DNA from: Anthoceros angustus
Lineage: Eukaryota > Streptophyta > Anthocerotopsida > Anthocerotales > Anthocerotaceae
Assembly (NCBI GenBank): GCA_010909165.1
Contig: MU008171.1
Coordinates: 1,116,001-1,180,000 of the forward strand
Length of the DNA stretch: 64,000 nt
Direction of reading: 5' to 3'
This document shows, piece by piece, positions 1 to 12,376 of this stretch. How positions within the stretch are numbered: position 1 is the stretch's first letter; each line of letters opens with the position of its first letter. The notes beneath the pieces are model-generated. The model saw only the letters and a program-made list of their open reading frames with translations. It was not told the origin of the DNA and searched no databases. The translations under genes and the position numbers were made by a program.

Positions 1-869
1 TAGCAGGGAACACTTCCCATCTTATTAATGCCAGCCCTGGGTATCCATGGCTGATAGAGGCACAAATCCGACAAAACTGGTTAACCACCTCCTGGGGGTC
101 CGGACAGAGGAGGCTTTGAGGAGCTGTCATTTTGTCCTTCAAGGACTGTCAACACGAAGATAGATATGTGGATACAGTACTTACAATGGCGGGATATCGT
201 ACTTACGTGAAGAGGTTCCTGAGAGTCCTGGGGGACTAGGCAAAGGGTAAATTATACGTTCCTTAGAGATGTTGAGGTTGTGAAGATTGAACGAACATTT
301 TGATACCTACCCTTAACATGCCTTCTCTTGTGAATCGGTAAGAGACACTGCGCTCAGGGGCTGAATCTTACACTCGAAGACATGCAACTGCAAAGGACAT
401 CATGACCACTAGATTGGTGATGCAGCATGTTCCAATACGGCATGATTGATATAATCGAGCAAGACCTAATGGGGATGAAGGCGAGAGCATGCTTGGCTGA
501 GTCACAACGGACCGAGTTAACAATGACCGTCAGAATGGAGACAATAAATACATACCTGTGAGGATTTAAAGATGCCTGTATAAAGGTTTCCGGCACACCC
601 CTCGTGGAGCTGCCAGCTACAAGTCTACCATGGACGTAACAGAGCACCTTCCCAATGGCATTCTGCACCTTCATGAACCACGAACCAATGCTAAGTGTAC
701 CTAAAAGGCTTCCTGAGGCTACCTAGACAAGTGCTTCCCTCTTGAAGGACTCACTTCGCTAACATAATACAGTACAGTTCGGCAGTCGGACTGAAGAATC
801 CAAATGCCGTCAAAAATGAATTGCAGACATCATTGTACACAACTATGGAATCATTTGTCATTTGCTGCA
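1..869. other. No gene recognised
   Basis: This stretch lies downstream of the minus-strand WD40-like gene that ends at 870. The only sizeable open frame (354-674, minus) is cysteine- and serine-rich, has no recognisable domain and no splice-consistent neighbour, so I do not call it. Part of the region next to 870 is probably the 3' untranslated region of that gene. No repeat or RNA gene is evident. Confidence 0.5.
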
Positions 870-3258
870 TCAGTTAGACCACACATGAACTAGCCCATGC
901 CTGTTTCCAGTGTAGATCTCATTCCTCTCTTCGTCGTAGAAGAGAGCAGTCACATCCTCCAGTGCCTCTTGGACAGAACTTCTGATGATGGAGGAGTTGG
1001 TTCGCGCTCGTGGGCTAATCCGCACACACGGATCATCAGCCCGTATTTTAGCCAGGCACTTGCCTGTGAGAATGTTGCTTATGTTGATAGAGCCCACTGC
1101 AAAACACATACCACAGATGAGATGATACACCATTACCAGCACATACCAGTACATAAGGAACAAGCAAAGTACAGCAAAAGTACCTGCACCATCTTCACAG
1201 TGGCTGTGCAAGTGAGCCTTGCAGTAGGAAATGATCAGGTCCTGTTCACTAGTGATGTATATGTTGTTCGTATTGCAATCAGGGTACCAGAGGAGGTGAT
1301 CTTCAAAGGACGTCACTAGTTCACCTCGGAAGTTCCACACTGCTACTGTTCGGTTCCGAAAGGTAAGGAAAAGTTGATTTTCGTAGAGAAAAATAAACGC
1401 CGACGGTGTCATAAACTCCGTTCTACTGACCTCTGTCAGCTGGGCATTTCGCACCTGCTCAATAAGCCACAGATTTCATAAAGCACTGCAAACATGTGAC
1501 ACCGTCTGTAGAGCCCAGCAAGATGAAAACTTACGTCCAGAATCTGCAGATTTTCATTCTCTTGCTTAACCAGCAACTTCTCATTGAACTGCTCGATAAA
1601 GTCAACCTTCTTATTCCGATGCAGAAGGTGATTGAACGCCTTCAAAACAGACCCATCCTCTATAGAAAGGATTTTAAGGGGTACATGACTCTGTGACCGA
1701 TCAAAGATCAGCAGCATGATCCCAGGGCTGATCAACAGACCACAAGAAAAAAAAAGGAGTCATGCCACTGACAAAAAATTTCAAAAAGAAAATAAAAGAG
1801 AACGCTACCTCCGGCATGACAACAAAATTCAATAGGGCACCTGATCTTGATTTCCTGGACATGTTCATCGGATATAGAGTAGAGCATAGTATAATTCTTC
1901 AGATCAAAAACCTTATAGATTCTGTGAGAAGAATGTAACCACCATCAGACTCTTGACAAAACTAGACAGCTCGCTGAGGCATACCAAACAATGGAGGAAG
2001 GAGATGTGGCTATACCGGTCTTGCGCAGAGTATGTGAGAACTTTTCCATTCACATCATCGAACTCTACAAAACCTGGCCATCTAAGCGACTCAGATTCAA
2101 ACAAAGGAAACCCTGCATCAGGCTGCCCACGCCTGATGTACCTACAAAAATGATACCACAGGACCACCAACAGTTAGTGATGCCAATTTCTTCCCGCTGA
2201 CTCTATCCACCCATTTCAGATGAATCTCAAACAACATGCAGGTTCCCAGAACCTACTCAATGGGGGTCGTTCGACATTTCAGAGAGCTGAAGTTGTCCGA
2301 AGCATATACAGAAACTGTGATCAGGGAGTCATTGTTCTTGTTGTAGAATAAACTTCTGATAACTTCATCAGAACTGATGTTCAAGAAGCAAATTCTCTTG
2401 TTGGTTTCTGCAAAAAAAGCAATCTTAGAACCTCCCTCACCACAAGGAGGCCATAAGTTGGATTAAACACCTGACAGGCATGACATACCACGACTAAAAG
2501 CCGCACATACACCAGAATGGGCAAGAGCAAAAACGGTGTCCCTCGCAGCTACAATCTCCACTATGCGAGAGCGTTTCTTCAGAAAGGGAAGCTTCAAAAA
2601 ATGATGGGCTTTGGGGTCGTGAGTGTCGAATTCCTCCTGTACAACCACAGAGCAAGAATGAGAGAAGCCCATGGCACATGGCAGTCGCAGCCCACAGGAA
2701 GCACAGCACACATCCAGGTGTGATTGGCCTCCATCCAAGAAACTGGGCCAGGCAGTTTGCAGGAGCACATGACCAGATTTGAATTTTAAAAACCAAACGG
2801 TCACATGAACATCAATTCAAGACCAAGTCACGTGACAATGTCCGAAAACTCCACTCCGATCACTTTCAGGGAAACGGTTGAGCAGGCTTCAGTGCTATGA
2901 CAGCAGCCACAACTCTTCCCCAGAAAGACCGACAAGAAGGAGCATTTCTTAACCGTCAGCAAGAGCAGCATGCAGCATGCAGAGTTCCGGCACCTCAGCA
3001 CACCTCAACCACAACAATTCTCACACCCAAAAGACGCGCACTCAAAACAGAAGCCCAGCACCGCACCTGCAGGTGAAAATTTCGAAATTTCTCCTGCGAG
3101 TTGGTGCGATTGAACGCCCAGTTGCCCGCACGACTAATCTCCCGCTTGAGCAGCTTTTTGACGCAGTTTTTGGAGTCGTCCGGGCGCTGCCGCTTCCCCG
3201 CCACGATGCGCCTGCCAGACGTGGGCCGCGGACTACTCTGAATTTTCACCTTATCCAT
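870..3258 (-). CDS. WD40-repeat-like protein, eight exons, about 462 aa
   Basis: Eight minus-strand exons join with consistent phase at GT-AG sites: 3258-3067, 2636-2489, 2407-2257, 2141-2016, 1921-1841, 1727-1535, 1454-1184 and 1096-870. The joined frame gives about 462 residues. The N-terminus is basic (KRQRPDD, KKLLKRE). The rest reads as beta-propeller blades, with strand-end motifs such as TVAVWNF and GLVHVWSN and repeated pairs of hydrophobic strands. An upstream in-frame ATG at 3318 is possible, but the ATG at 3258 begins the part that reads as conserved. It resembles a conserved plant transducin/WD40-superfamily protein whose name I cannot give, so the function is unknown; such propellers usually act as protein-binding scaffolds. 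No frameshift or stop is seen, so it looks like an intact gene. The family assignment is inference and the exon model is read directly from the sequence. Confidence 0.8.
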
Positions 3259-4020
3259 GGCGGAGCACGGGCCTCCGCGACCTGCAGCAAAGCCCGAGCC
3301 TCCAGGAGCCGCGCCCACCAGCCTCAGATCCTGCGCCTAAGCCCTACCGCTCTAAGCCCTAACACGGAGCAGCAGGCAGCAGCAGGTCCCGCGCCCGGAG
3401 GCCATGTGCCCCACCCTGGTGCCGCAACCCCGCGGCGCTGCAATTCAATTCCCCGCGGCCTCCCGCACCCAGTAGCCCGGCGCTGAGAAGCGCGGCGCAG
3501 GCTGGCGCGAGGCCCCGGCCCCAGCGGCGAGTCCGCGGCAGGCGGGCACAGGAGCGGCGCTCGCGTCCCCGCCAGCCCGCTGTACCGGCGCTCGCTCTTG
3601 CTCCCGCACCTGCTGCAGAAACCACCTGCAATGCGCGTCACACAACGCGGGGAGCGCAGGGCACGGAGCCGAAGCGCGGGCGGAGCGCGGATCCAGCGGC
3701 TCGAGGAGAGCAAGGCATTCGGGCGCGGTCGGAAAAGTCAGTGGCCGTCGCCGCGCATGGGGATGCCCCAGGCAGGCCAAACGGAGAGGAAGGAGGCAGG
3801 AGGAGGAAGCGGAGAGAAAGAAGGTATGCGAAAGAGGCGAGTAGCGGAGAAGAGAAAGAGGCCGGGCCGGAGAAGCTCGGTTTGAAATTGGTACATCCAG
3901 ACCAGTGGCAGTCTAGGGCTGGGCTGGGCAGCGGGCTTGAATACATAGGCCGGGCCCGGGCCCTGCCTCCCTGCCCCGCACCCGCACTATCGTCGTCAAT
4001 CACAACCCTCTATGCTTTCA
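3259..4020 (-). promoter_or_regulatory. GC-rich 5' region of the WD40-like gene
   Basis: This block just upstream of the WD40-like gene is rich in G+C and CpG and is open in several frames on both strands, which is the usual result of high GC content and not evidence of coding. Two AAGCCCTA-type motifs (about 3342-3370) resemble plant telo-box-like elements. I infer that it holds the 5' UTR and promoter. No clear TATA box was found. Confidence 0.45.
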
Positions 4021-4485
4021 AATTTCAACTCGCCTGTTCAAATTTACCGTGTCAACGTCCCAACTCCCATCCCCCCGTTACGTATTATAGCCACAAAGTG
4101 AACATTTTTTTGTTTTTTTAGAGGAACTGTACAAAGCTTTGCAAATGAAAATGTTGTTACATACTTGAATACCTATTCTATCAACAATGAAGAAAGAGTT
4201 CACGACCTGCCTAGACATAATTGCCCCTATCTCCCTAAACAATGTCAAAGAGCAAGTCCTTTCACAACTTAGCCTCTTATGCCGACAACATAATCTCTTC
4301 AGGCTGCCATCTACACACGAAATAGAAGAAGTTCAGAATTCAGTCATAGAGAAACTCATCAACATCAGCCCTATGCCCATATAAAATTTCCACAACGAAC
4401 TCACATAGTTCTCCTTACCCTGCAACTGGATATCTCTTCTACCATCAGAAACACGGCATTAAGCCTCTAGAGCACCAAATCGACC
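4021..4485. other. Spacer before the Copia fragment
   Basis: Composition changes abruptly from GC-rich to AT-richer sequence near 4020. A 65-codon open frame (4187-4384, plus) starts MKKEFTTC and has no recognised domain. It lies directly upstream of the Copia gag fragment and could be its leader. No primer-binding site was identified. Confidence 0.35.
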
Positions 4486-4989
4486 ATGTCCTCCAGCGTA
4501 AACGTGTCCAAAGAGGACAAATTCGATGGTCAGCAACAAAACTTTCCTATATGGAAATTTAGAATTACAAACATCCTTAAAGACCGCAAATTGTGGGCCT
4601 ATGTGGGGGGCCTAGGCAACCCTCCAGTCCCAATAGCCAGACCCACCATTGGAACACCACAGCAAAAAGAGGAATGGGAGGATGCCAACTAGCAAGCACG
4701 AAATGTGATCATCCAGGGCATGCGCTCCAGCAATGTCCAGCAAATTGAAAACACCAACAGAGCAGCGGATGCCTGCCAACAGCTACATGACATCTACGCC
4801 ACCACAGACATCCTGCACATAGTACACACCATTAAAAACTTCTTCGGGCTATGGATGAATGAAGGAGAACCCGTGGACCAACATACCATGAATTTCCGCA
4901 GTTGGAATACAAAATTCCAAGCAACAAGCTTCGCCATAACTGAAGACCTCTCCGCTGCCCTCCTCCTCTCCACGCTGCCAGAATCCTAG
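4486..4989 (+). pseudogene. Ty1/Copia-type gag fragment with an in-frame stop
   Basis: Two plus-strand frames (4486-4692 and 4705-4989) lie in the same phase and are separated only by a TAG at 4690-4692. The first has the typical start of Copia gag polyproteins: a statement such as KFDGQQQNFPIWKFRI followed by LKDRKLWAYV. The second continues with the helical gag part (ACQQLHDIY, FRSWNTKFQA, ALLLSTLPES). The frame stops at the point where a complete element would continue with the rest of gag and a zinc knuckle, and unrelated GC-rich sequence follows. No protease, integrase or reverse transcriptase remains nearby. It is a truncated, dead copy of an LTR retrotransposon. Confidence 0.75.
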
Positions 4990-5440
4990 GTCAGCGTGTG
5001 TGGTGGGAGGTTCCCGGGACCCCCGGAACCCTCAGCCCTGTAGCGGCCACACTTATCCCACTGTCGGTTAAATACGTGGGTTTCGTTCCACGAAGGAGTG
5101 GGGAGCCCTTCCCCGCGCGGATGGAGGTGCGCCCTCACGGTGACCTCTCGACTCTATTGACCTCCGTCAGGCCCGTGACTAGCGCCCCTCCTACCGGCGC
5201 CCTGCCTGCGGTGACCCACCCTAGGTAAGTCACACTACCCTACGCCGCGATGACTCCGGCGGCGCGGACCTACGTCGCGAGAGGCACCGCCCAAACTGCA
5301 GCGGCGACCATGGGGACCCCCCAAATCACCGTACAGTGGGCAATCCTCCCACCAGCGCAATTCCTACACTCCCTAAGACCCTTCTCGTGACAAATTTGGG
5401 GCCGCCCCCTCAAGCTCTTGTCACAGCCCTTGAAATTTCA
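4990..5440. other. GC-rich non-coding sequence, possible retroelement UTR or LTR
   Basis: The sequence switches to GC-rich, proline-codon-like text immediately after the gag fragment. No domain is recognisable in any frame. It could be part of an LTR or untranslated region of a neighbouring element, but no duplicate copy exists in the window to prove this. Confidence 0.3.
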
Positions 5441-5445
5441 CCTTC

Positions 5446-5697
5446 CCCTCTCTTTTCTAGGTTGCTCTCACACTTTTCTTCCTCCTCTCTTCTCTTTTTG
5501 TCTTTTTCTCTTTTCTCTCTTGCTCCTTCCTTCTCCTCTCTTGCTCCCTATCCTCTCTAGCTCCTCTCTCGTCCTCTCTCGCTCTCTCTCTCTCTCGCTC
5601 TCTCTTCTCTTTTCTCTTTTCTCTCTTTTCTCTCTTTTCTCTCTCTCTTTCTCCTCTCTTCTCCTCTCTTCTCTAATCTACCTCTTCCACTCTTCCT
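5446..5697. repeat. CT-rich low-complexity tract
   Basis: About 250 bases consist almost wholly of C and T on the plus strand, with runs of TCTC dinucleotides and TTTTCTCTC units between about 5560 and 5665. Its translation into Leu/Ser strings is an artefact of composition. Confidence 0.9.
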
Positions 5698-5963
5698 AGC
5701 TAACTATCAGCCCTGGGCGCCCTCCTGGCCTCCCAGCAACTGCCTCAGATCATAGGGCAGTGCCCTCACGGACCTAGGCCAGACATTTGGCTGCAGGCGT
5801 CCGCGTGCTAGAATTTGCTAGGGGTCTTCCCTTCACCAGTCTGTCGCACCGTCACTACAACCACAATGCCGCTCCCTCACCGCTCGAACGCTACCCAGCT
5901 ACTACCTCCACAAGGAAAGGTTTGGGTCCCGCCCTCACCCTGGTCATCGCACCTCAAGACACT

Positions 5964-6509
5964 ACCAGACACCATGCACCCTCACACGGTCACGCACGCT
6001 TGCGTAGCAAAACAAGCACACACAGGTCAGGAGAGCAAGGCATGACATTTTATTATGGGAGCTCCTCCCCCTCTTATAGGAGCTCCCCCAAACCCTAGCA
6101 TTAATTAAGTATGGTGGGGTAGGTGGGGTTGCTTACGGTTTTTAAGTAGGTGGCCTCTTAAAAGGTTCTTAACCTACCTCCTAACAATCCCACTAACCCC
6201 CTAGGGGTCTTAATGACCCATTCACTCCCCTACCAACTACCTGCCTACTTCTTCTTGGGCGTTGGCATGGCCAGGCGCCCTGCCACCGTCTTCCTCCTCT
6301 TTGCTGGGGGACTGTTCCCCGTCCGGATCTCCTCACTCATCGTCACGACAGGAACCTCCACACTTGTCTCGGCGATCTTGTTGTGATGAAGCTGGGCGCC
6401 CCCTCTTGCAGGCGCTCTTGTAGAGCAGCCTCTGTAACCTGTCTGCCACATTGCAATTACCTCAAGGCGGTTGGGTCTGGTTGCCCCCGGCAGACACCCC
6501 ACCAACCCT
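5964..6509 (-). repeat. LTR-like repeat, copy 1 of a tandem pair
   Basis: This 546-base segment is repeated immediately at 6510-7041. Read on the minus strand it carries a TATA-like CCTATAAGAG (plus 6071-6080) about 25 bases upstream of an AATAAA (plus 6048-6053). It ends on the left with sequence common to both copies. The core (CTCCTATAA, AGGAGG, AATAAA, TCATG, CTTGC) resembles the plus-strand core at 21,362-21,405, which suggests related LTR families. A minus-strand frame at the right of the copy ends in a basic tail (PPAKRRK, PTPKKK), possibly the end of a retroelement protein. LTR identity is inferred because no complete element is present. Confidence 0.5.
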
Positions 6510-7041
6510 ACCGGACACCATGCACCCTCACACGGTCACGCGCTTGCGTAGCAAAACAAGCACACCACAGTCGGGAGGCAAGGCATGACATTTTATTATG
6601 GGAGCTCCTCCCCTCTTATAGGAGCTCCCCAAACCCTAGCATTAATTAAGTATGGTGGGGTAGGTGGGGTTGCTTACGGTTTTTAAGTAGGTGGCCTCTT
6701 AAAGGTTCTTAACCTACCTCCTAACAATCCCACTAACCCCTAGGGTCTTAATGACCCATTCACTCCCCTACCAACTACCTACTTCTTCTTGGCGTTGGCA
6801 TGGCGGGCGCCGCCATCTTCCTCCTCTTTTCTTTGGGGGTGTCCCGTCCAGGATCTCTTCACTCGTCGTCACGGCGGGAACCTCCACACTTGTCTCGGCG
6901 ATCTTGTTGTGATGAAGCTGGGCGCCCCCTCTTGCAGGCGCTCTTGTAGAGCAGCCTCTCTGTGTCTGTCACCCTTGTGCAATTACCTCAGGCGGTTGGG
7001 TGTTTGCAGCGCACTCCTGGAGACACCCCACCAACCCTACC
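6510..7041 (-). repeat. LTR-like repeat, copy 2 of a tandem pair
   Basis: This is a direct tandem copy of 5964-6509 and differs mainly by short deletions (532 against 546 bases). The TATA-like and AATAAA core is retained (plus 6611-6622 and 6591-6596). The basic C-terminal frame seen in copy 1 is altered but still ends in a KKK-type tail. Both copies end with the same short sequence (ACCCTACCGG), which marks the duplication boundary. Confidence 0.55.
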
Positions 7042-8152
7042 GGCTGGAAATCTCCTCCTCTTCCATTGGCTCCTCCCACACTGAGCCTTCCGCATCCATT
7101 TCACTCTCCAGGTCTTGAATCTCCGAAGCTGAGGGTCGCAATTCCTCCAAAATCTCCCTGTCGTCATCGTGGGGACCTAGCAACTTCATTGTCAACAAGG
7201 AACGCATCTCCTTAACACCATAAATTTTGAAGGGGGGGGGATATGCTCGATGGGGGTTTTTGTGAATAACCGCTGAAGAGGGTTGGTAACCGGTCTAAAA
7301 GCTGTGGGTTCAGCTATTGTGTGGAAACTAAAGCGAAAAAAAGGGTCCGGCCCATCATACGAGTTTTCCGTTGGTATATATGCCAAGGGTGACCCAATTC
7401 CCTACACCGTTTGTTTCGCCAAAACAATACCCACAATGCACACCTGTTTGCCGGTCTAGCTCATCAAGACGACATTCGCGATTCCAACGCCACTATGTGA
7501 AGGTCATGAAATCTGACAGTTCAATCCATAAAACAAAATTGTGGGAAGAAAATTTCGTTTGCTCGGAGTTTAATGTGTGATCCTTCGCCTATTTGCGGTA
7601 CGGTGGCGAGGCAGGAGGGCGCGGCTGGCGGCGCCCCTCCCAGCTCACTCGCTGTAGCACATGCAACATGTTTGCTATCCACTTGGGCACCGCCTCGGAG
7701 AATGAAGTGGAACCGGCCAGTGGTACGGCGTGGCATGTTGCATGAGGGGCGGCCGGCGCCGCTTAATCGAAGGGCACATTCCACATGGTTGCTATCCGCA
7801 TTGTCGCCACTTCCTTTGGAATGAAATAGAATGAGGGGGGGTCATGTTGCATGCCGTGGTGTTGGAGACAAATACCCTAAACCGCGGGACTCACGCAACA
7901 TATTCACAGGACATAGTCCGTCAATATTCAGCCTAAAACAAGTGGTATGTGCAACCGCCATTGCAGCTTCTACAATTTCAGCTAAAGTTATGCACGAACA
8001 GCGACAAGAGGAATAGGGGGCGCCGGCCGACCGGCAACCCAGAGCCATGTACCGCGGTTTGGTTGTAAAGGATGGGCGTCATCGACACATGAAGTGGGGA
8101 CCCACATCCATACGACCCCTAATGACAATGGTTGAGGCTAGTCATCCTACAC
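7042..8152. other. Degenerate element sequence downstream of the DUF7869 remnant
   Basis: No frame here has a recognisable domain. The block includes GC-rich palindromic inserts (about 7748-7762 and 8020-8035) of the type listed among the findings. It lies at the 3' side of the minus-strand DUF7869-type element and may be its untranslated end. The short open frames on both strands are unsupported. Confidence 0.35.
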
Positions 8153-11100
8153 TCAACAGCTAGTCATCCCCGAGTTCACGCCTTCGTCATCGCTTGGCCC
8201 AGCGTCAACAATATTGTCATCGCTATCCTCTGCGACACTTTGACTGGCTGGCTGTATGAATCCTCGCAATTCGCTCAATTTGTCCCTGATCGCCTTTTTG
8301 TCCACCGCATACAAATGTTTCCGGGCATTCAAAATAAAACCGTAATAAAGGATGACAGTATCATTCACATAGACCGCCTGTATGTTTTTGGGATAAAATA
8401 CCTTATTACCTTTTTTCCCTAGTGCCCGTCCATCTTGGTTACCTCTTCCTCGTAGTATATATTCCTCCACATACCGCCAGAATGCCTCAGATGATCATTG
8501 TCCGATACGGTGGATAAGAAAGTGAGGTTGTGGTGCATCCAACTTCACGTCCGTGACTTTCCCAATCTGAAGCATGCTCTGATGGTACGCTGCTCTTCCT
8601 CCTCAAAGACGGAGAACCATTTCCAAGGACGGTCCGAACAAGGCCGATGTGGTTTTCCAATAAGAATCCCCGTCTACCCAATTCTTCCCACCACTTGTAC
8701 TCTTGGCATAAGGTCGCATTCAAGTAACCCATCCTTCAAATGAGCCACACCTTCCGTTGGTGTCAGTGCCCCTGCGGTTCCTTTTTTATCCCGTGCACGT
8801 AAGGACATCAAAGCCTTCTTTGTTATGGCATCGAGGAACGAAATTTAAGAACTCCAAACCTGCCTCCGTTTCCCAAAGCGGAGATGTTGAATACTGCTTG
8901 CTCGATGATCGTGACTGTGCGCCGTTTGTCCTCCCGCGTAATTTTGAACTGGTGCTGGTATGACAGATTATTCAACTTCTTCACCGGCTACATTCTGCCC
9001 CGCTCAGACATATATATGTCCGGAACTGGAACCTCCACGGAACCTTCACCTGGAGAGGAGTATAGGCCTCCGCAAAATGTGTGCGACGGTAGCGGTGCGC
9101 TTCTTTGTGTTTCGGGCTTTTGGAGAAGCGGAAAACATCAGTCTATTTGGTCATGAGTGTGACCAACCAAGAGAATCCCACCTTCACTTTTTGAGCGTGC
9201 CCATATCAACGAGCATGTTCAGATATGCAAATAATAGCTGATTCTTGTTCTCCCGACATGTATTGTCAAGTTGCAAGTACAAAACTTTGGGCAGTACACC
9301 ATCATAGTTGTGGATGACATCTTGAATGACGTTGATAGTCAAATTGGCATCATTCCGGAGGTTTGCGTAGTGCAAAAACGCTCTGGCTTTGTGGGTGTAG
9401 TTGTGGATCATGCAACCAACCAGTGAACAGAAATGCGACATTCCTCGTCTAGGTTTTTTGGCCACCTCAACATGTGCGGTATCTCTGTCTTCTTCTAGTC
9501 CATGCCATCGATACATAGTAACATATACTTATGTGGTTCCACATAACTCTTGCTCCGGTGTTTTGTCATCTTTGCACGCTCTGCTAGGAGTCGCTCGCGG
9601 TGGGCGTCCAGTGCTGTTTGATATTTCTCTGCACATAACATATTCACAACATAGTTTTTGAGTCCCTTTACAGTTGACAACTTCCAAGATAAAAAACACA
9701 GTATGATGTCCAGCAATCAACGTTGCAAGCATCACCCTGCGGGATGTGCCTATGTCATTGACACCCCCAACTTCTCCTTCCTCAACCCCCTCCCCTCGCC
9801 CTATGATCGACAACAAAGGATATAATGGGCGGAACATATTTGTCAGGCACTTCCGGCGCTCGCGAGGACAGGGGCGCTGGCCAGCCGGCGCTCGCGAGGA
9901 CCTGTCCTTATTCCTGCAACCTCGACAGGGTAATAGCCGTGCCTTCGGCATGGCGAGGCCTAAGGCATGTGATAGGCACATGCATGGGTTACCCGAACGG
10001 GGTGCCGGCCGGCCGGCGCCCTCATGACCAGGGGAACCATCCACACATAATCCTAAGGACATATGGTACGAGACGTATGGTCCGCCCCACCTCAAAGACC
10101 ACATCGAAGCGGGGCATATTGACATAGTAGACATAACAGAATCGCCATTGAGGGTTTGGCCTACGGTCAACCACCCTCGTATCTTTGGAAAACATGGGGA
10201 TAAGGAAAAGAATGTTACTTACCTTGATCAACCTTTGAGATTGTATTTCGTATAGTTGTTTTCAATCCAGCGCAGAGCGAGCAAGTGGAGAATCTGTTGG
10301 ACTTTGGAATCTTTACCCTGTTGAAGTGCCCTTTCCATAGCTTCAAGAACCAGGCGTAAGTCACATACCGCTGTCCTCTTTGTTCACAATGCCGCCTATA
10401 TTCACCCCAAATTTCTAGTTTTGTGTATGTGTCGGGTAGGTTGAAGACCTCGATATTTGGAAGTCTCTCAGCCATGTTCAGGAAAGCATTGTCCATCCAG
10501 GCTATTGCACTTAAGGCATGGTGAGACTGCTGTTTTGGATTGACCTCATGGCATCCCACGGTGCATTCAGTATGACTCTACTCTTCAACTCTTCATATCT
10601 GCTGTGGCCGAGGCAATACACTCTTCTGAAGGCGCGCAAGCAGCATCGGAAAGGATCCGGCCCCAGAAGATGAGTAATAACTTTTGCGTTACCCAGCTCT
10701 TGTCGCACAACCTGTATGAGGGATTCCAAAAATGTTTCCTGCTCCTTGCCTCCCCATCCGTAAATAGCGATACCGTTGTTCACGAAACCTTTCTTTTGTC
10801 AATCTGTGGAGACACATCTGATTGCAACATGCCTTTCCGAAATCAATGTTGATGCTTTCCACTTCACATTTCCTCATTGGGACTCCCGCAGCTTGCCTCT
10901 TTTGGCACTGGACACTCGTAGCTTCTGCAGACACCAAAGTCTCACTCACTGTTTGGGGTGATAAGATGGCGGTCGCCGATCTTCGGGAGTGCTCTGGAAA
11001 TCGTCTGCCTCCTCATTCAGTCTATTGCCGCATTCTTGAGATGCGATGGTGAGTGCGGACTCCACCGCGATGAACAATGCCTCACGCATTCGGAGCCCTT

Positions 11101-11699
11101 GAGTGGCTTGGTCGCGCAGCCGCTGCTCACACCGTTGTTTGCATGGGGATCCCTCCAGGGCGGCATACCGGTTGAGATTTCTTGGTGTCCGTGGCAGGCA
11201 CCTCGGAATGGTAGGGGAGGCCGATAGCCGGCGATGTCGGCCAGGTCCAGTAATCGGCGCCGCTGGTATGCCATAGACTTCTACAGTCAGTAGATGATTA
11301 AATTCACAAATCCAACCTCCATGAGAATGCAAGTGAGTAAGCACACCTTCGCGGCCCGTAGTGCCTCGTGGGGAGCTGGGGATGTCTGTGGCAGAACATG
11401 CGGCCGCTTGGTGGGGCGTTCAGGTCCGCTCTTCTCCTCGTCCGTTGCACCTCGGGAAGTTCTCTTTCATATTGGGATTGAACCTCACCATCCGCAGTGT
11501 ATGCCTGCACAATCAAACGGGGGAATGAGGACATGTCTGCTCCTGATAACGCATCCAAGACGACGGCGTTCGATTGCAAAGCACTCTGTGACTGACATCG
11601 GCGTCGTCTATGCAGTGAGTGGCGAAGCATTTTGTTGGGCGTCTTCCGAGGTTGGACGGTGGTGGAGGGAATGAAAGAAGGCAAGGTTCCTTCCAACAT
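8153..11699 (-). pseudogene. DUF7869-type mobile-element gene, frameshifted
   Basis: Minus-strand frames read in order from 11,699 to 8153 form one broken protein. An Arg/Gln-rich N-terminal part (11,699-10,946) comes first. A Cys-containing segment follows (10,949-10,689, with KACCNQMCLHRL), then a helical block (10,783-10,511), then the signature KIPKSNRFSTCSLC (about 10,300). The core of the domain follows at 9716-9184, with LLCIDGMD and KVLYLQLDNTCRENKNQ, then LVGHTHDQID near 9130-9160. The C-terminus (8470-8153) has KHLYAVDKKAI and an acidic tail. At least two frameshifts occur, near 9500 and 9170, and a stop follows DQID. The family is widespread in repetitive genes of algae, early land plants and invertebrates; a transposase-like role is commonly suspected, but I do not claim the reaction. 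The C-terminus recurs at 14.0 and 16.1 kb. Confidence 0.65.
9873..10020. repeat. GC-rich palindromic inserts within the DUF7869 remnant
   Basis: Near-palindromes built from GGCGCC and GGCCGGCC occur at 9873-9892 and 10,001-10,020. They interrupt the minus-strand coding remnant between the zinc-like segment and the domain core, where the frame is otherwise not coding-like. They belong to the same set as those at 13.5-17.7 kb. Confidence 0.6.
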
Positions 11700-12376
11700 T
11701 AGATAGGTTGGAACGTATTAGCCTTCAATGGAGGCCGTTTCCGGCATTACAGTCACCAACCATATAAGACCATTCTTCATGAAAACGTCGTTAAGTTCCT
11801 AATGTTTGCAGTGCAAGCAAGTAACGGGAAAGTCATTATGTTTGGTGATTAAAATAAACCCAAATGCAATGGGAGAAAGTGGTAGACGTTAAGCTGTATG
11901 TACAAGATGGCGGCGTTAATAATGTTCCTACCGGGGTTCGAACCCATCGGCTAGTAGGAGTAACCGGTAAACCCTAAATGTAAGCGCTTAAGCAGTGGAA
12001 ACCTGAACGGGGTACGACGAGGCGCTTGAAATAGCAAGGTTTTAGGGCCAAACAAAACCGGAGTGGAGCGCAACCAGTGATCACTCAAACGGCGAGCAAT
12101 TGACAGCTTTGTGCAAGAGGGAGCGGTGCGCGCGGTGTGGTCGCCTCAGAGGAGGGACTTCGGAACTACGAAGCGCCATCACTAACCCTAGATTGCAGCC
12201 CGAACGCGGTCAAATTGGGCGAGGGGAGCACGAACTTCTCAGCGCTTCTCAGGGTTCTCTCCATTTCCAAGTTTGCACTGCTTTGTGCACGAATTGACGT
12301 GTTTGTGGTAGAATTGCGGACGCTAATTAGCAGAGAAGGAAGGGCCCTATGAAGTGGCTTGTATTGAATTGCAGGT
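11700..12376. other. Non-coding stretch with a tRNA-like B box
   Basis: No gene is recognised. A perfect B-box-like GGTTCGAACCC lies at 11,935-11,945. On the minus strand the text around it resembles the 3' half of a class II tRNA, ending CCGGTAGGAAC. The matching 5' acceptor strand and a clear A box are not found, so this is either a tRNA-derived repeat or a primer-binding-type relic and not a functional tRNA. Confidence 0.35.

Noticed and set aside
3324-3780. Overlapping Arg/Ala-rich open frames on the minus strand upstream of the WD40-like gene
   Set aside because: They are low-complexity, present in three phases at once and explained by a GC-rich promoter region.
5418-5699. Leu/Ser-rich open frame
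   Set aside because: It is a translation of the CT-rich low-complexity tract.
11930-12000. Possible tRNA gene on the minus strand
   Set aside because: A perfect B box is present, but there is no matching acceptor 5' strand and no good A box.
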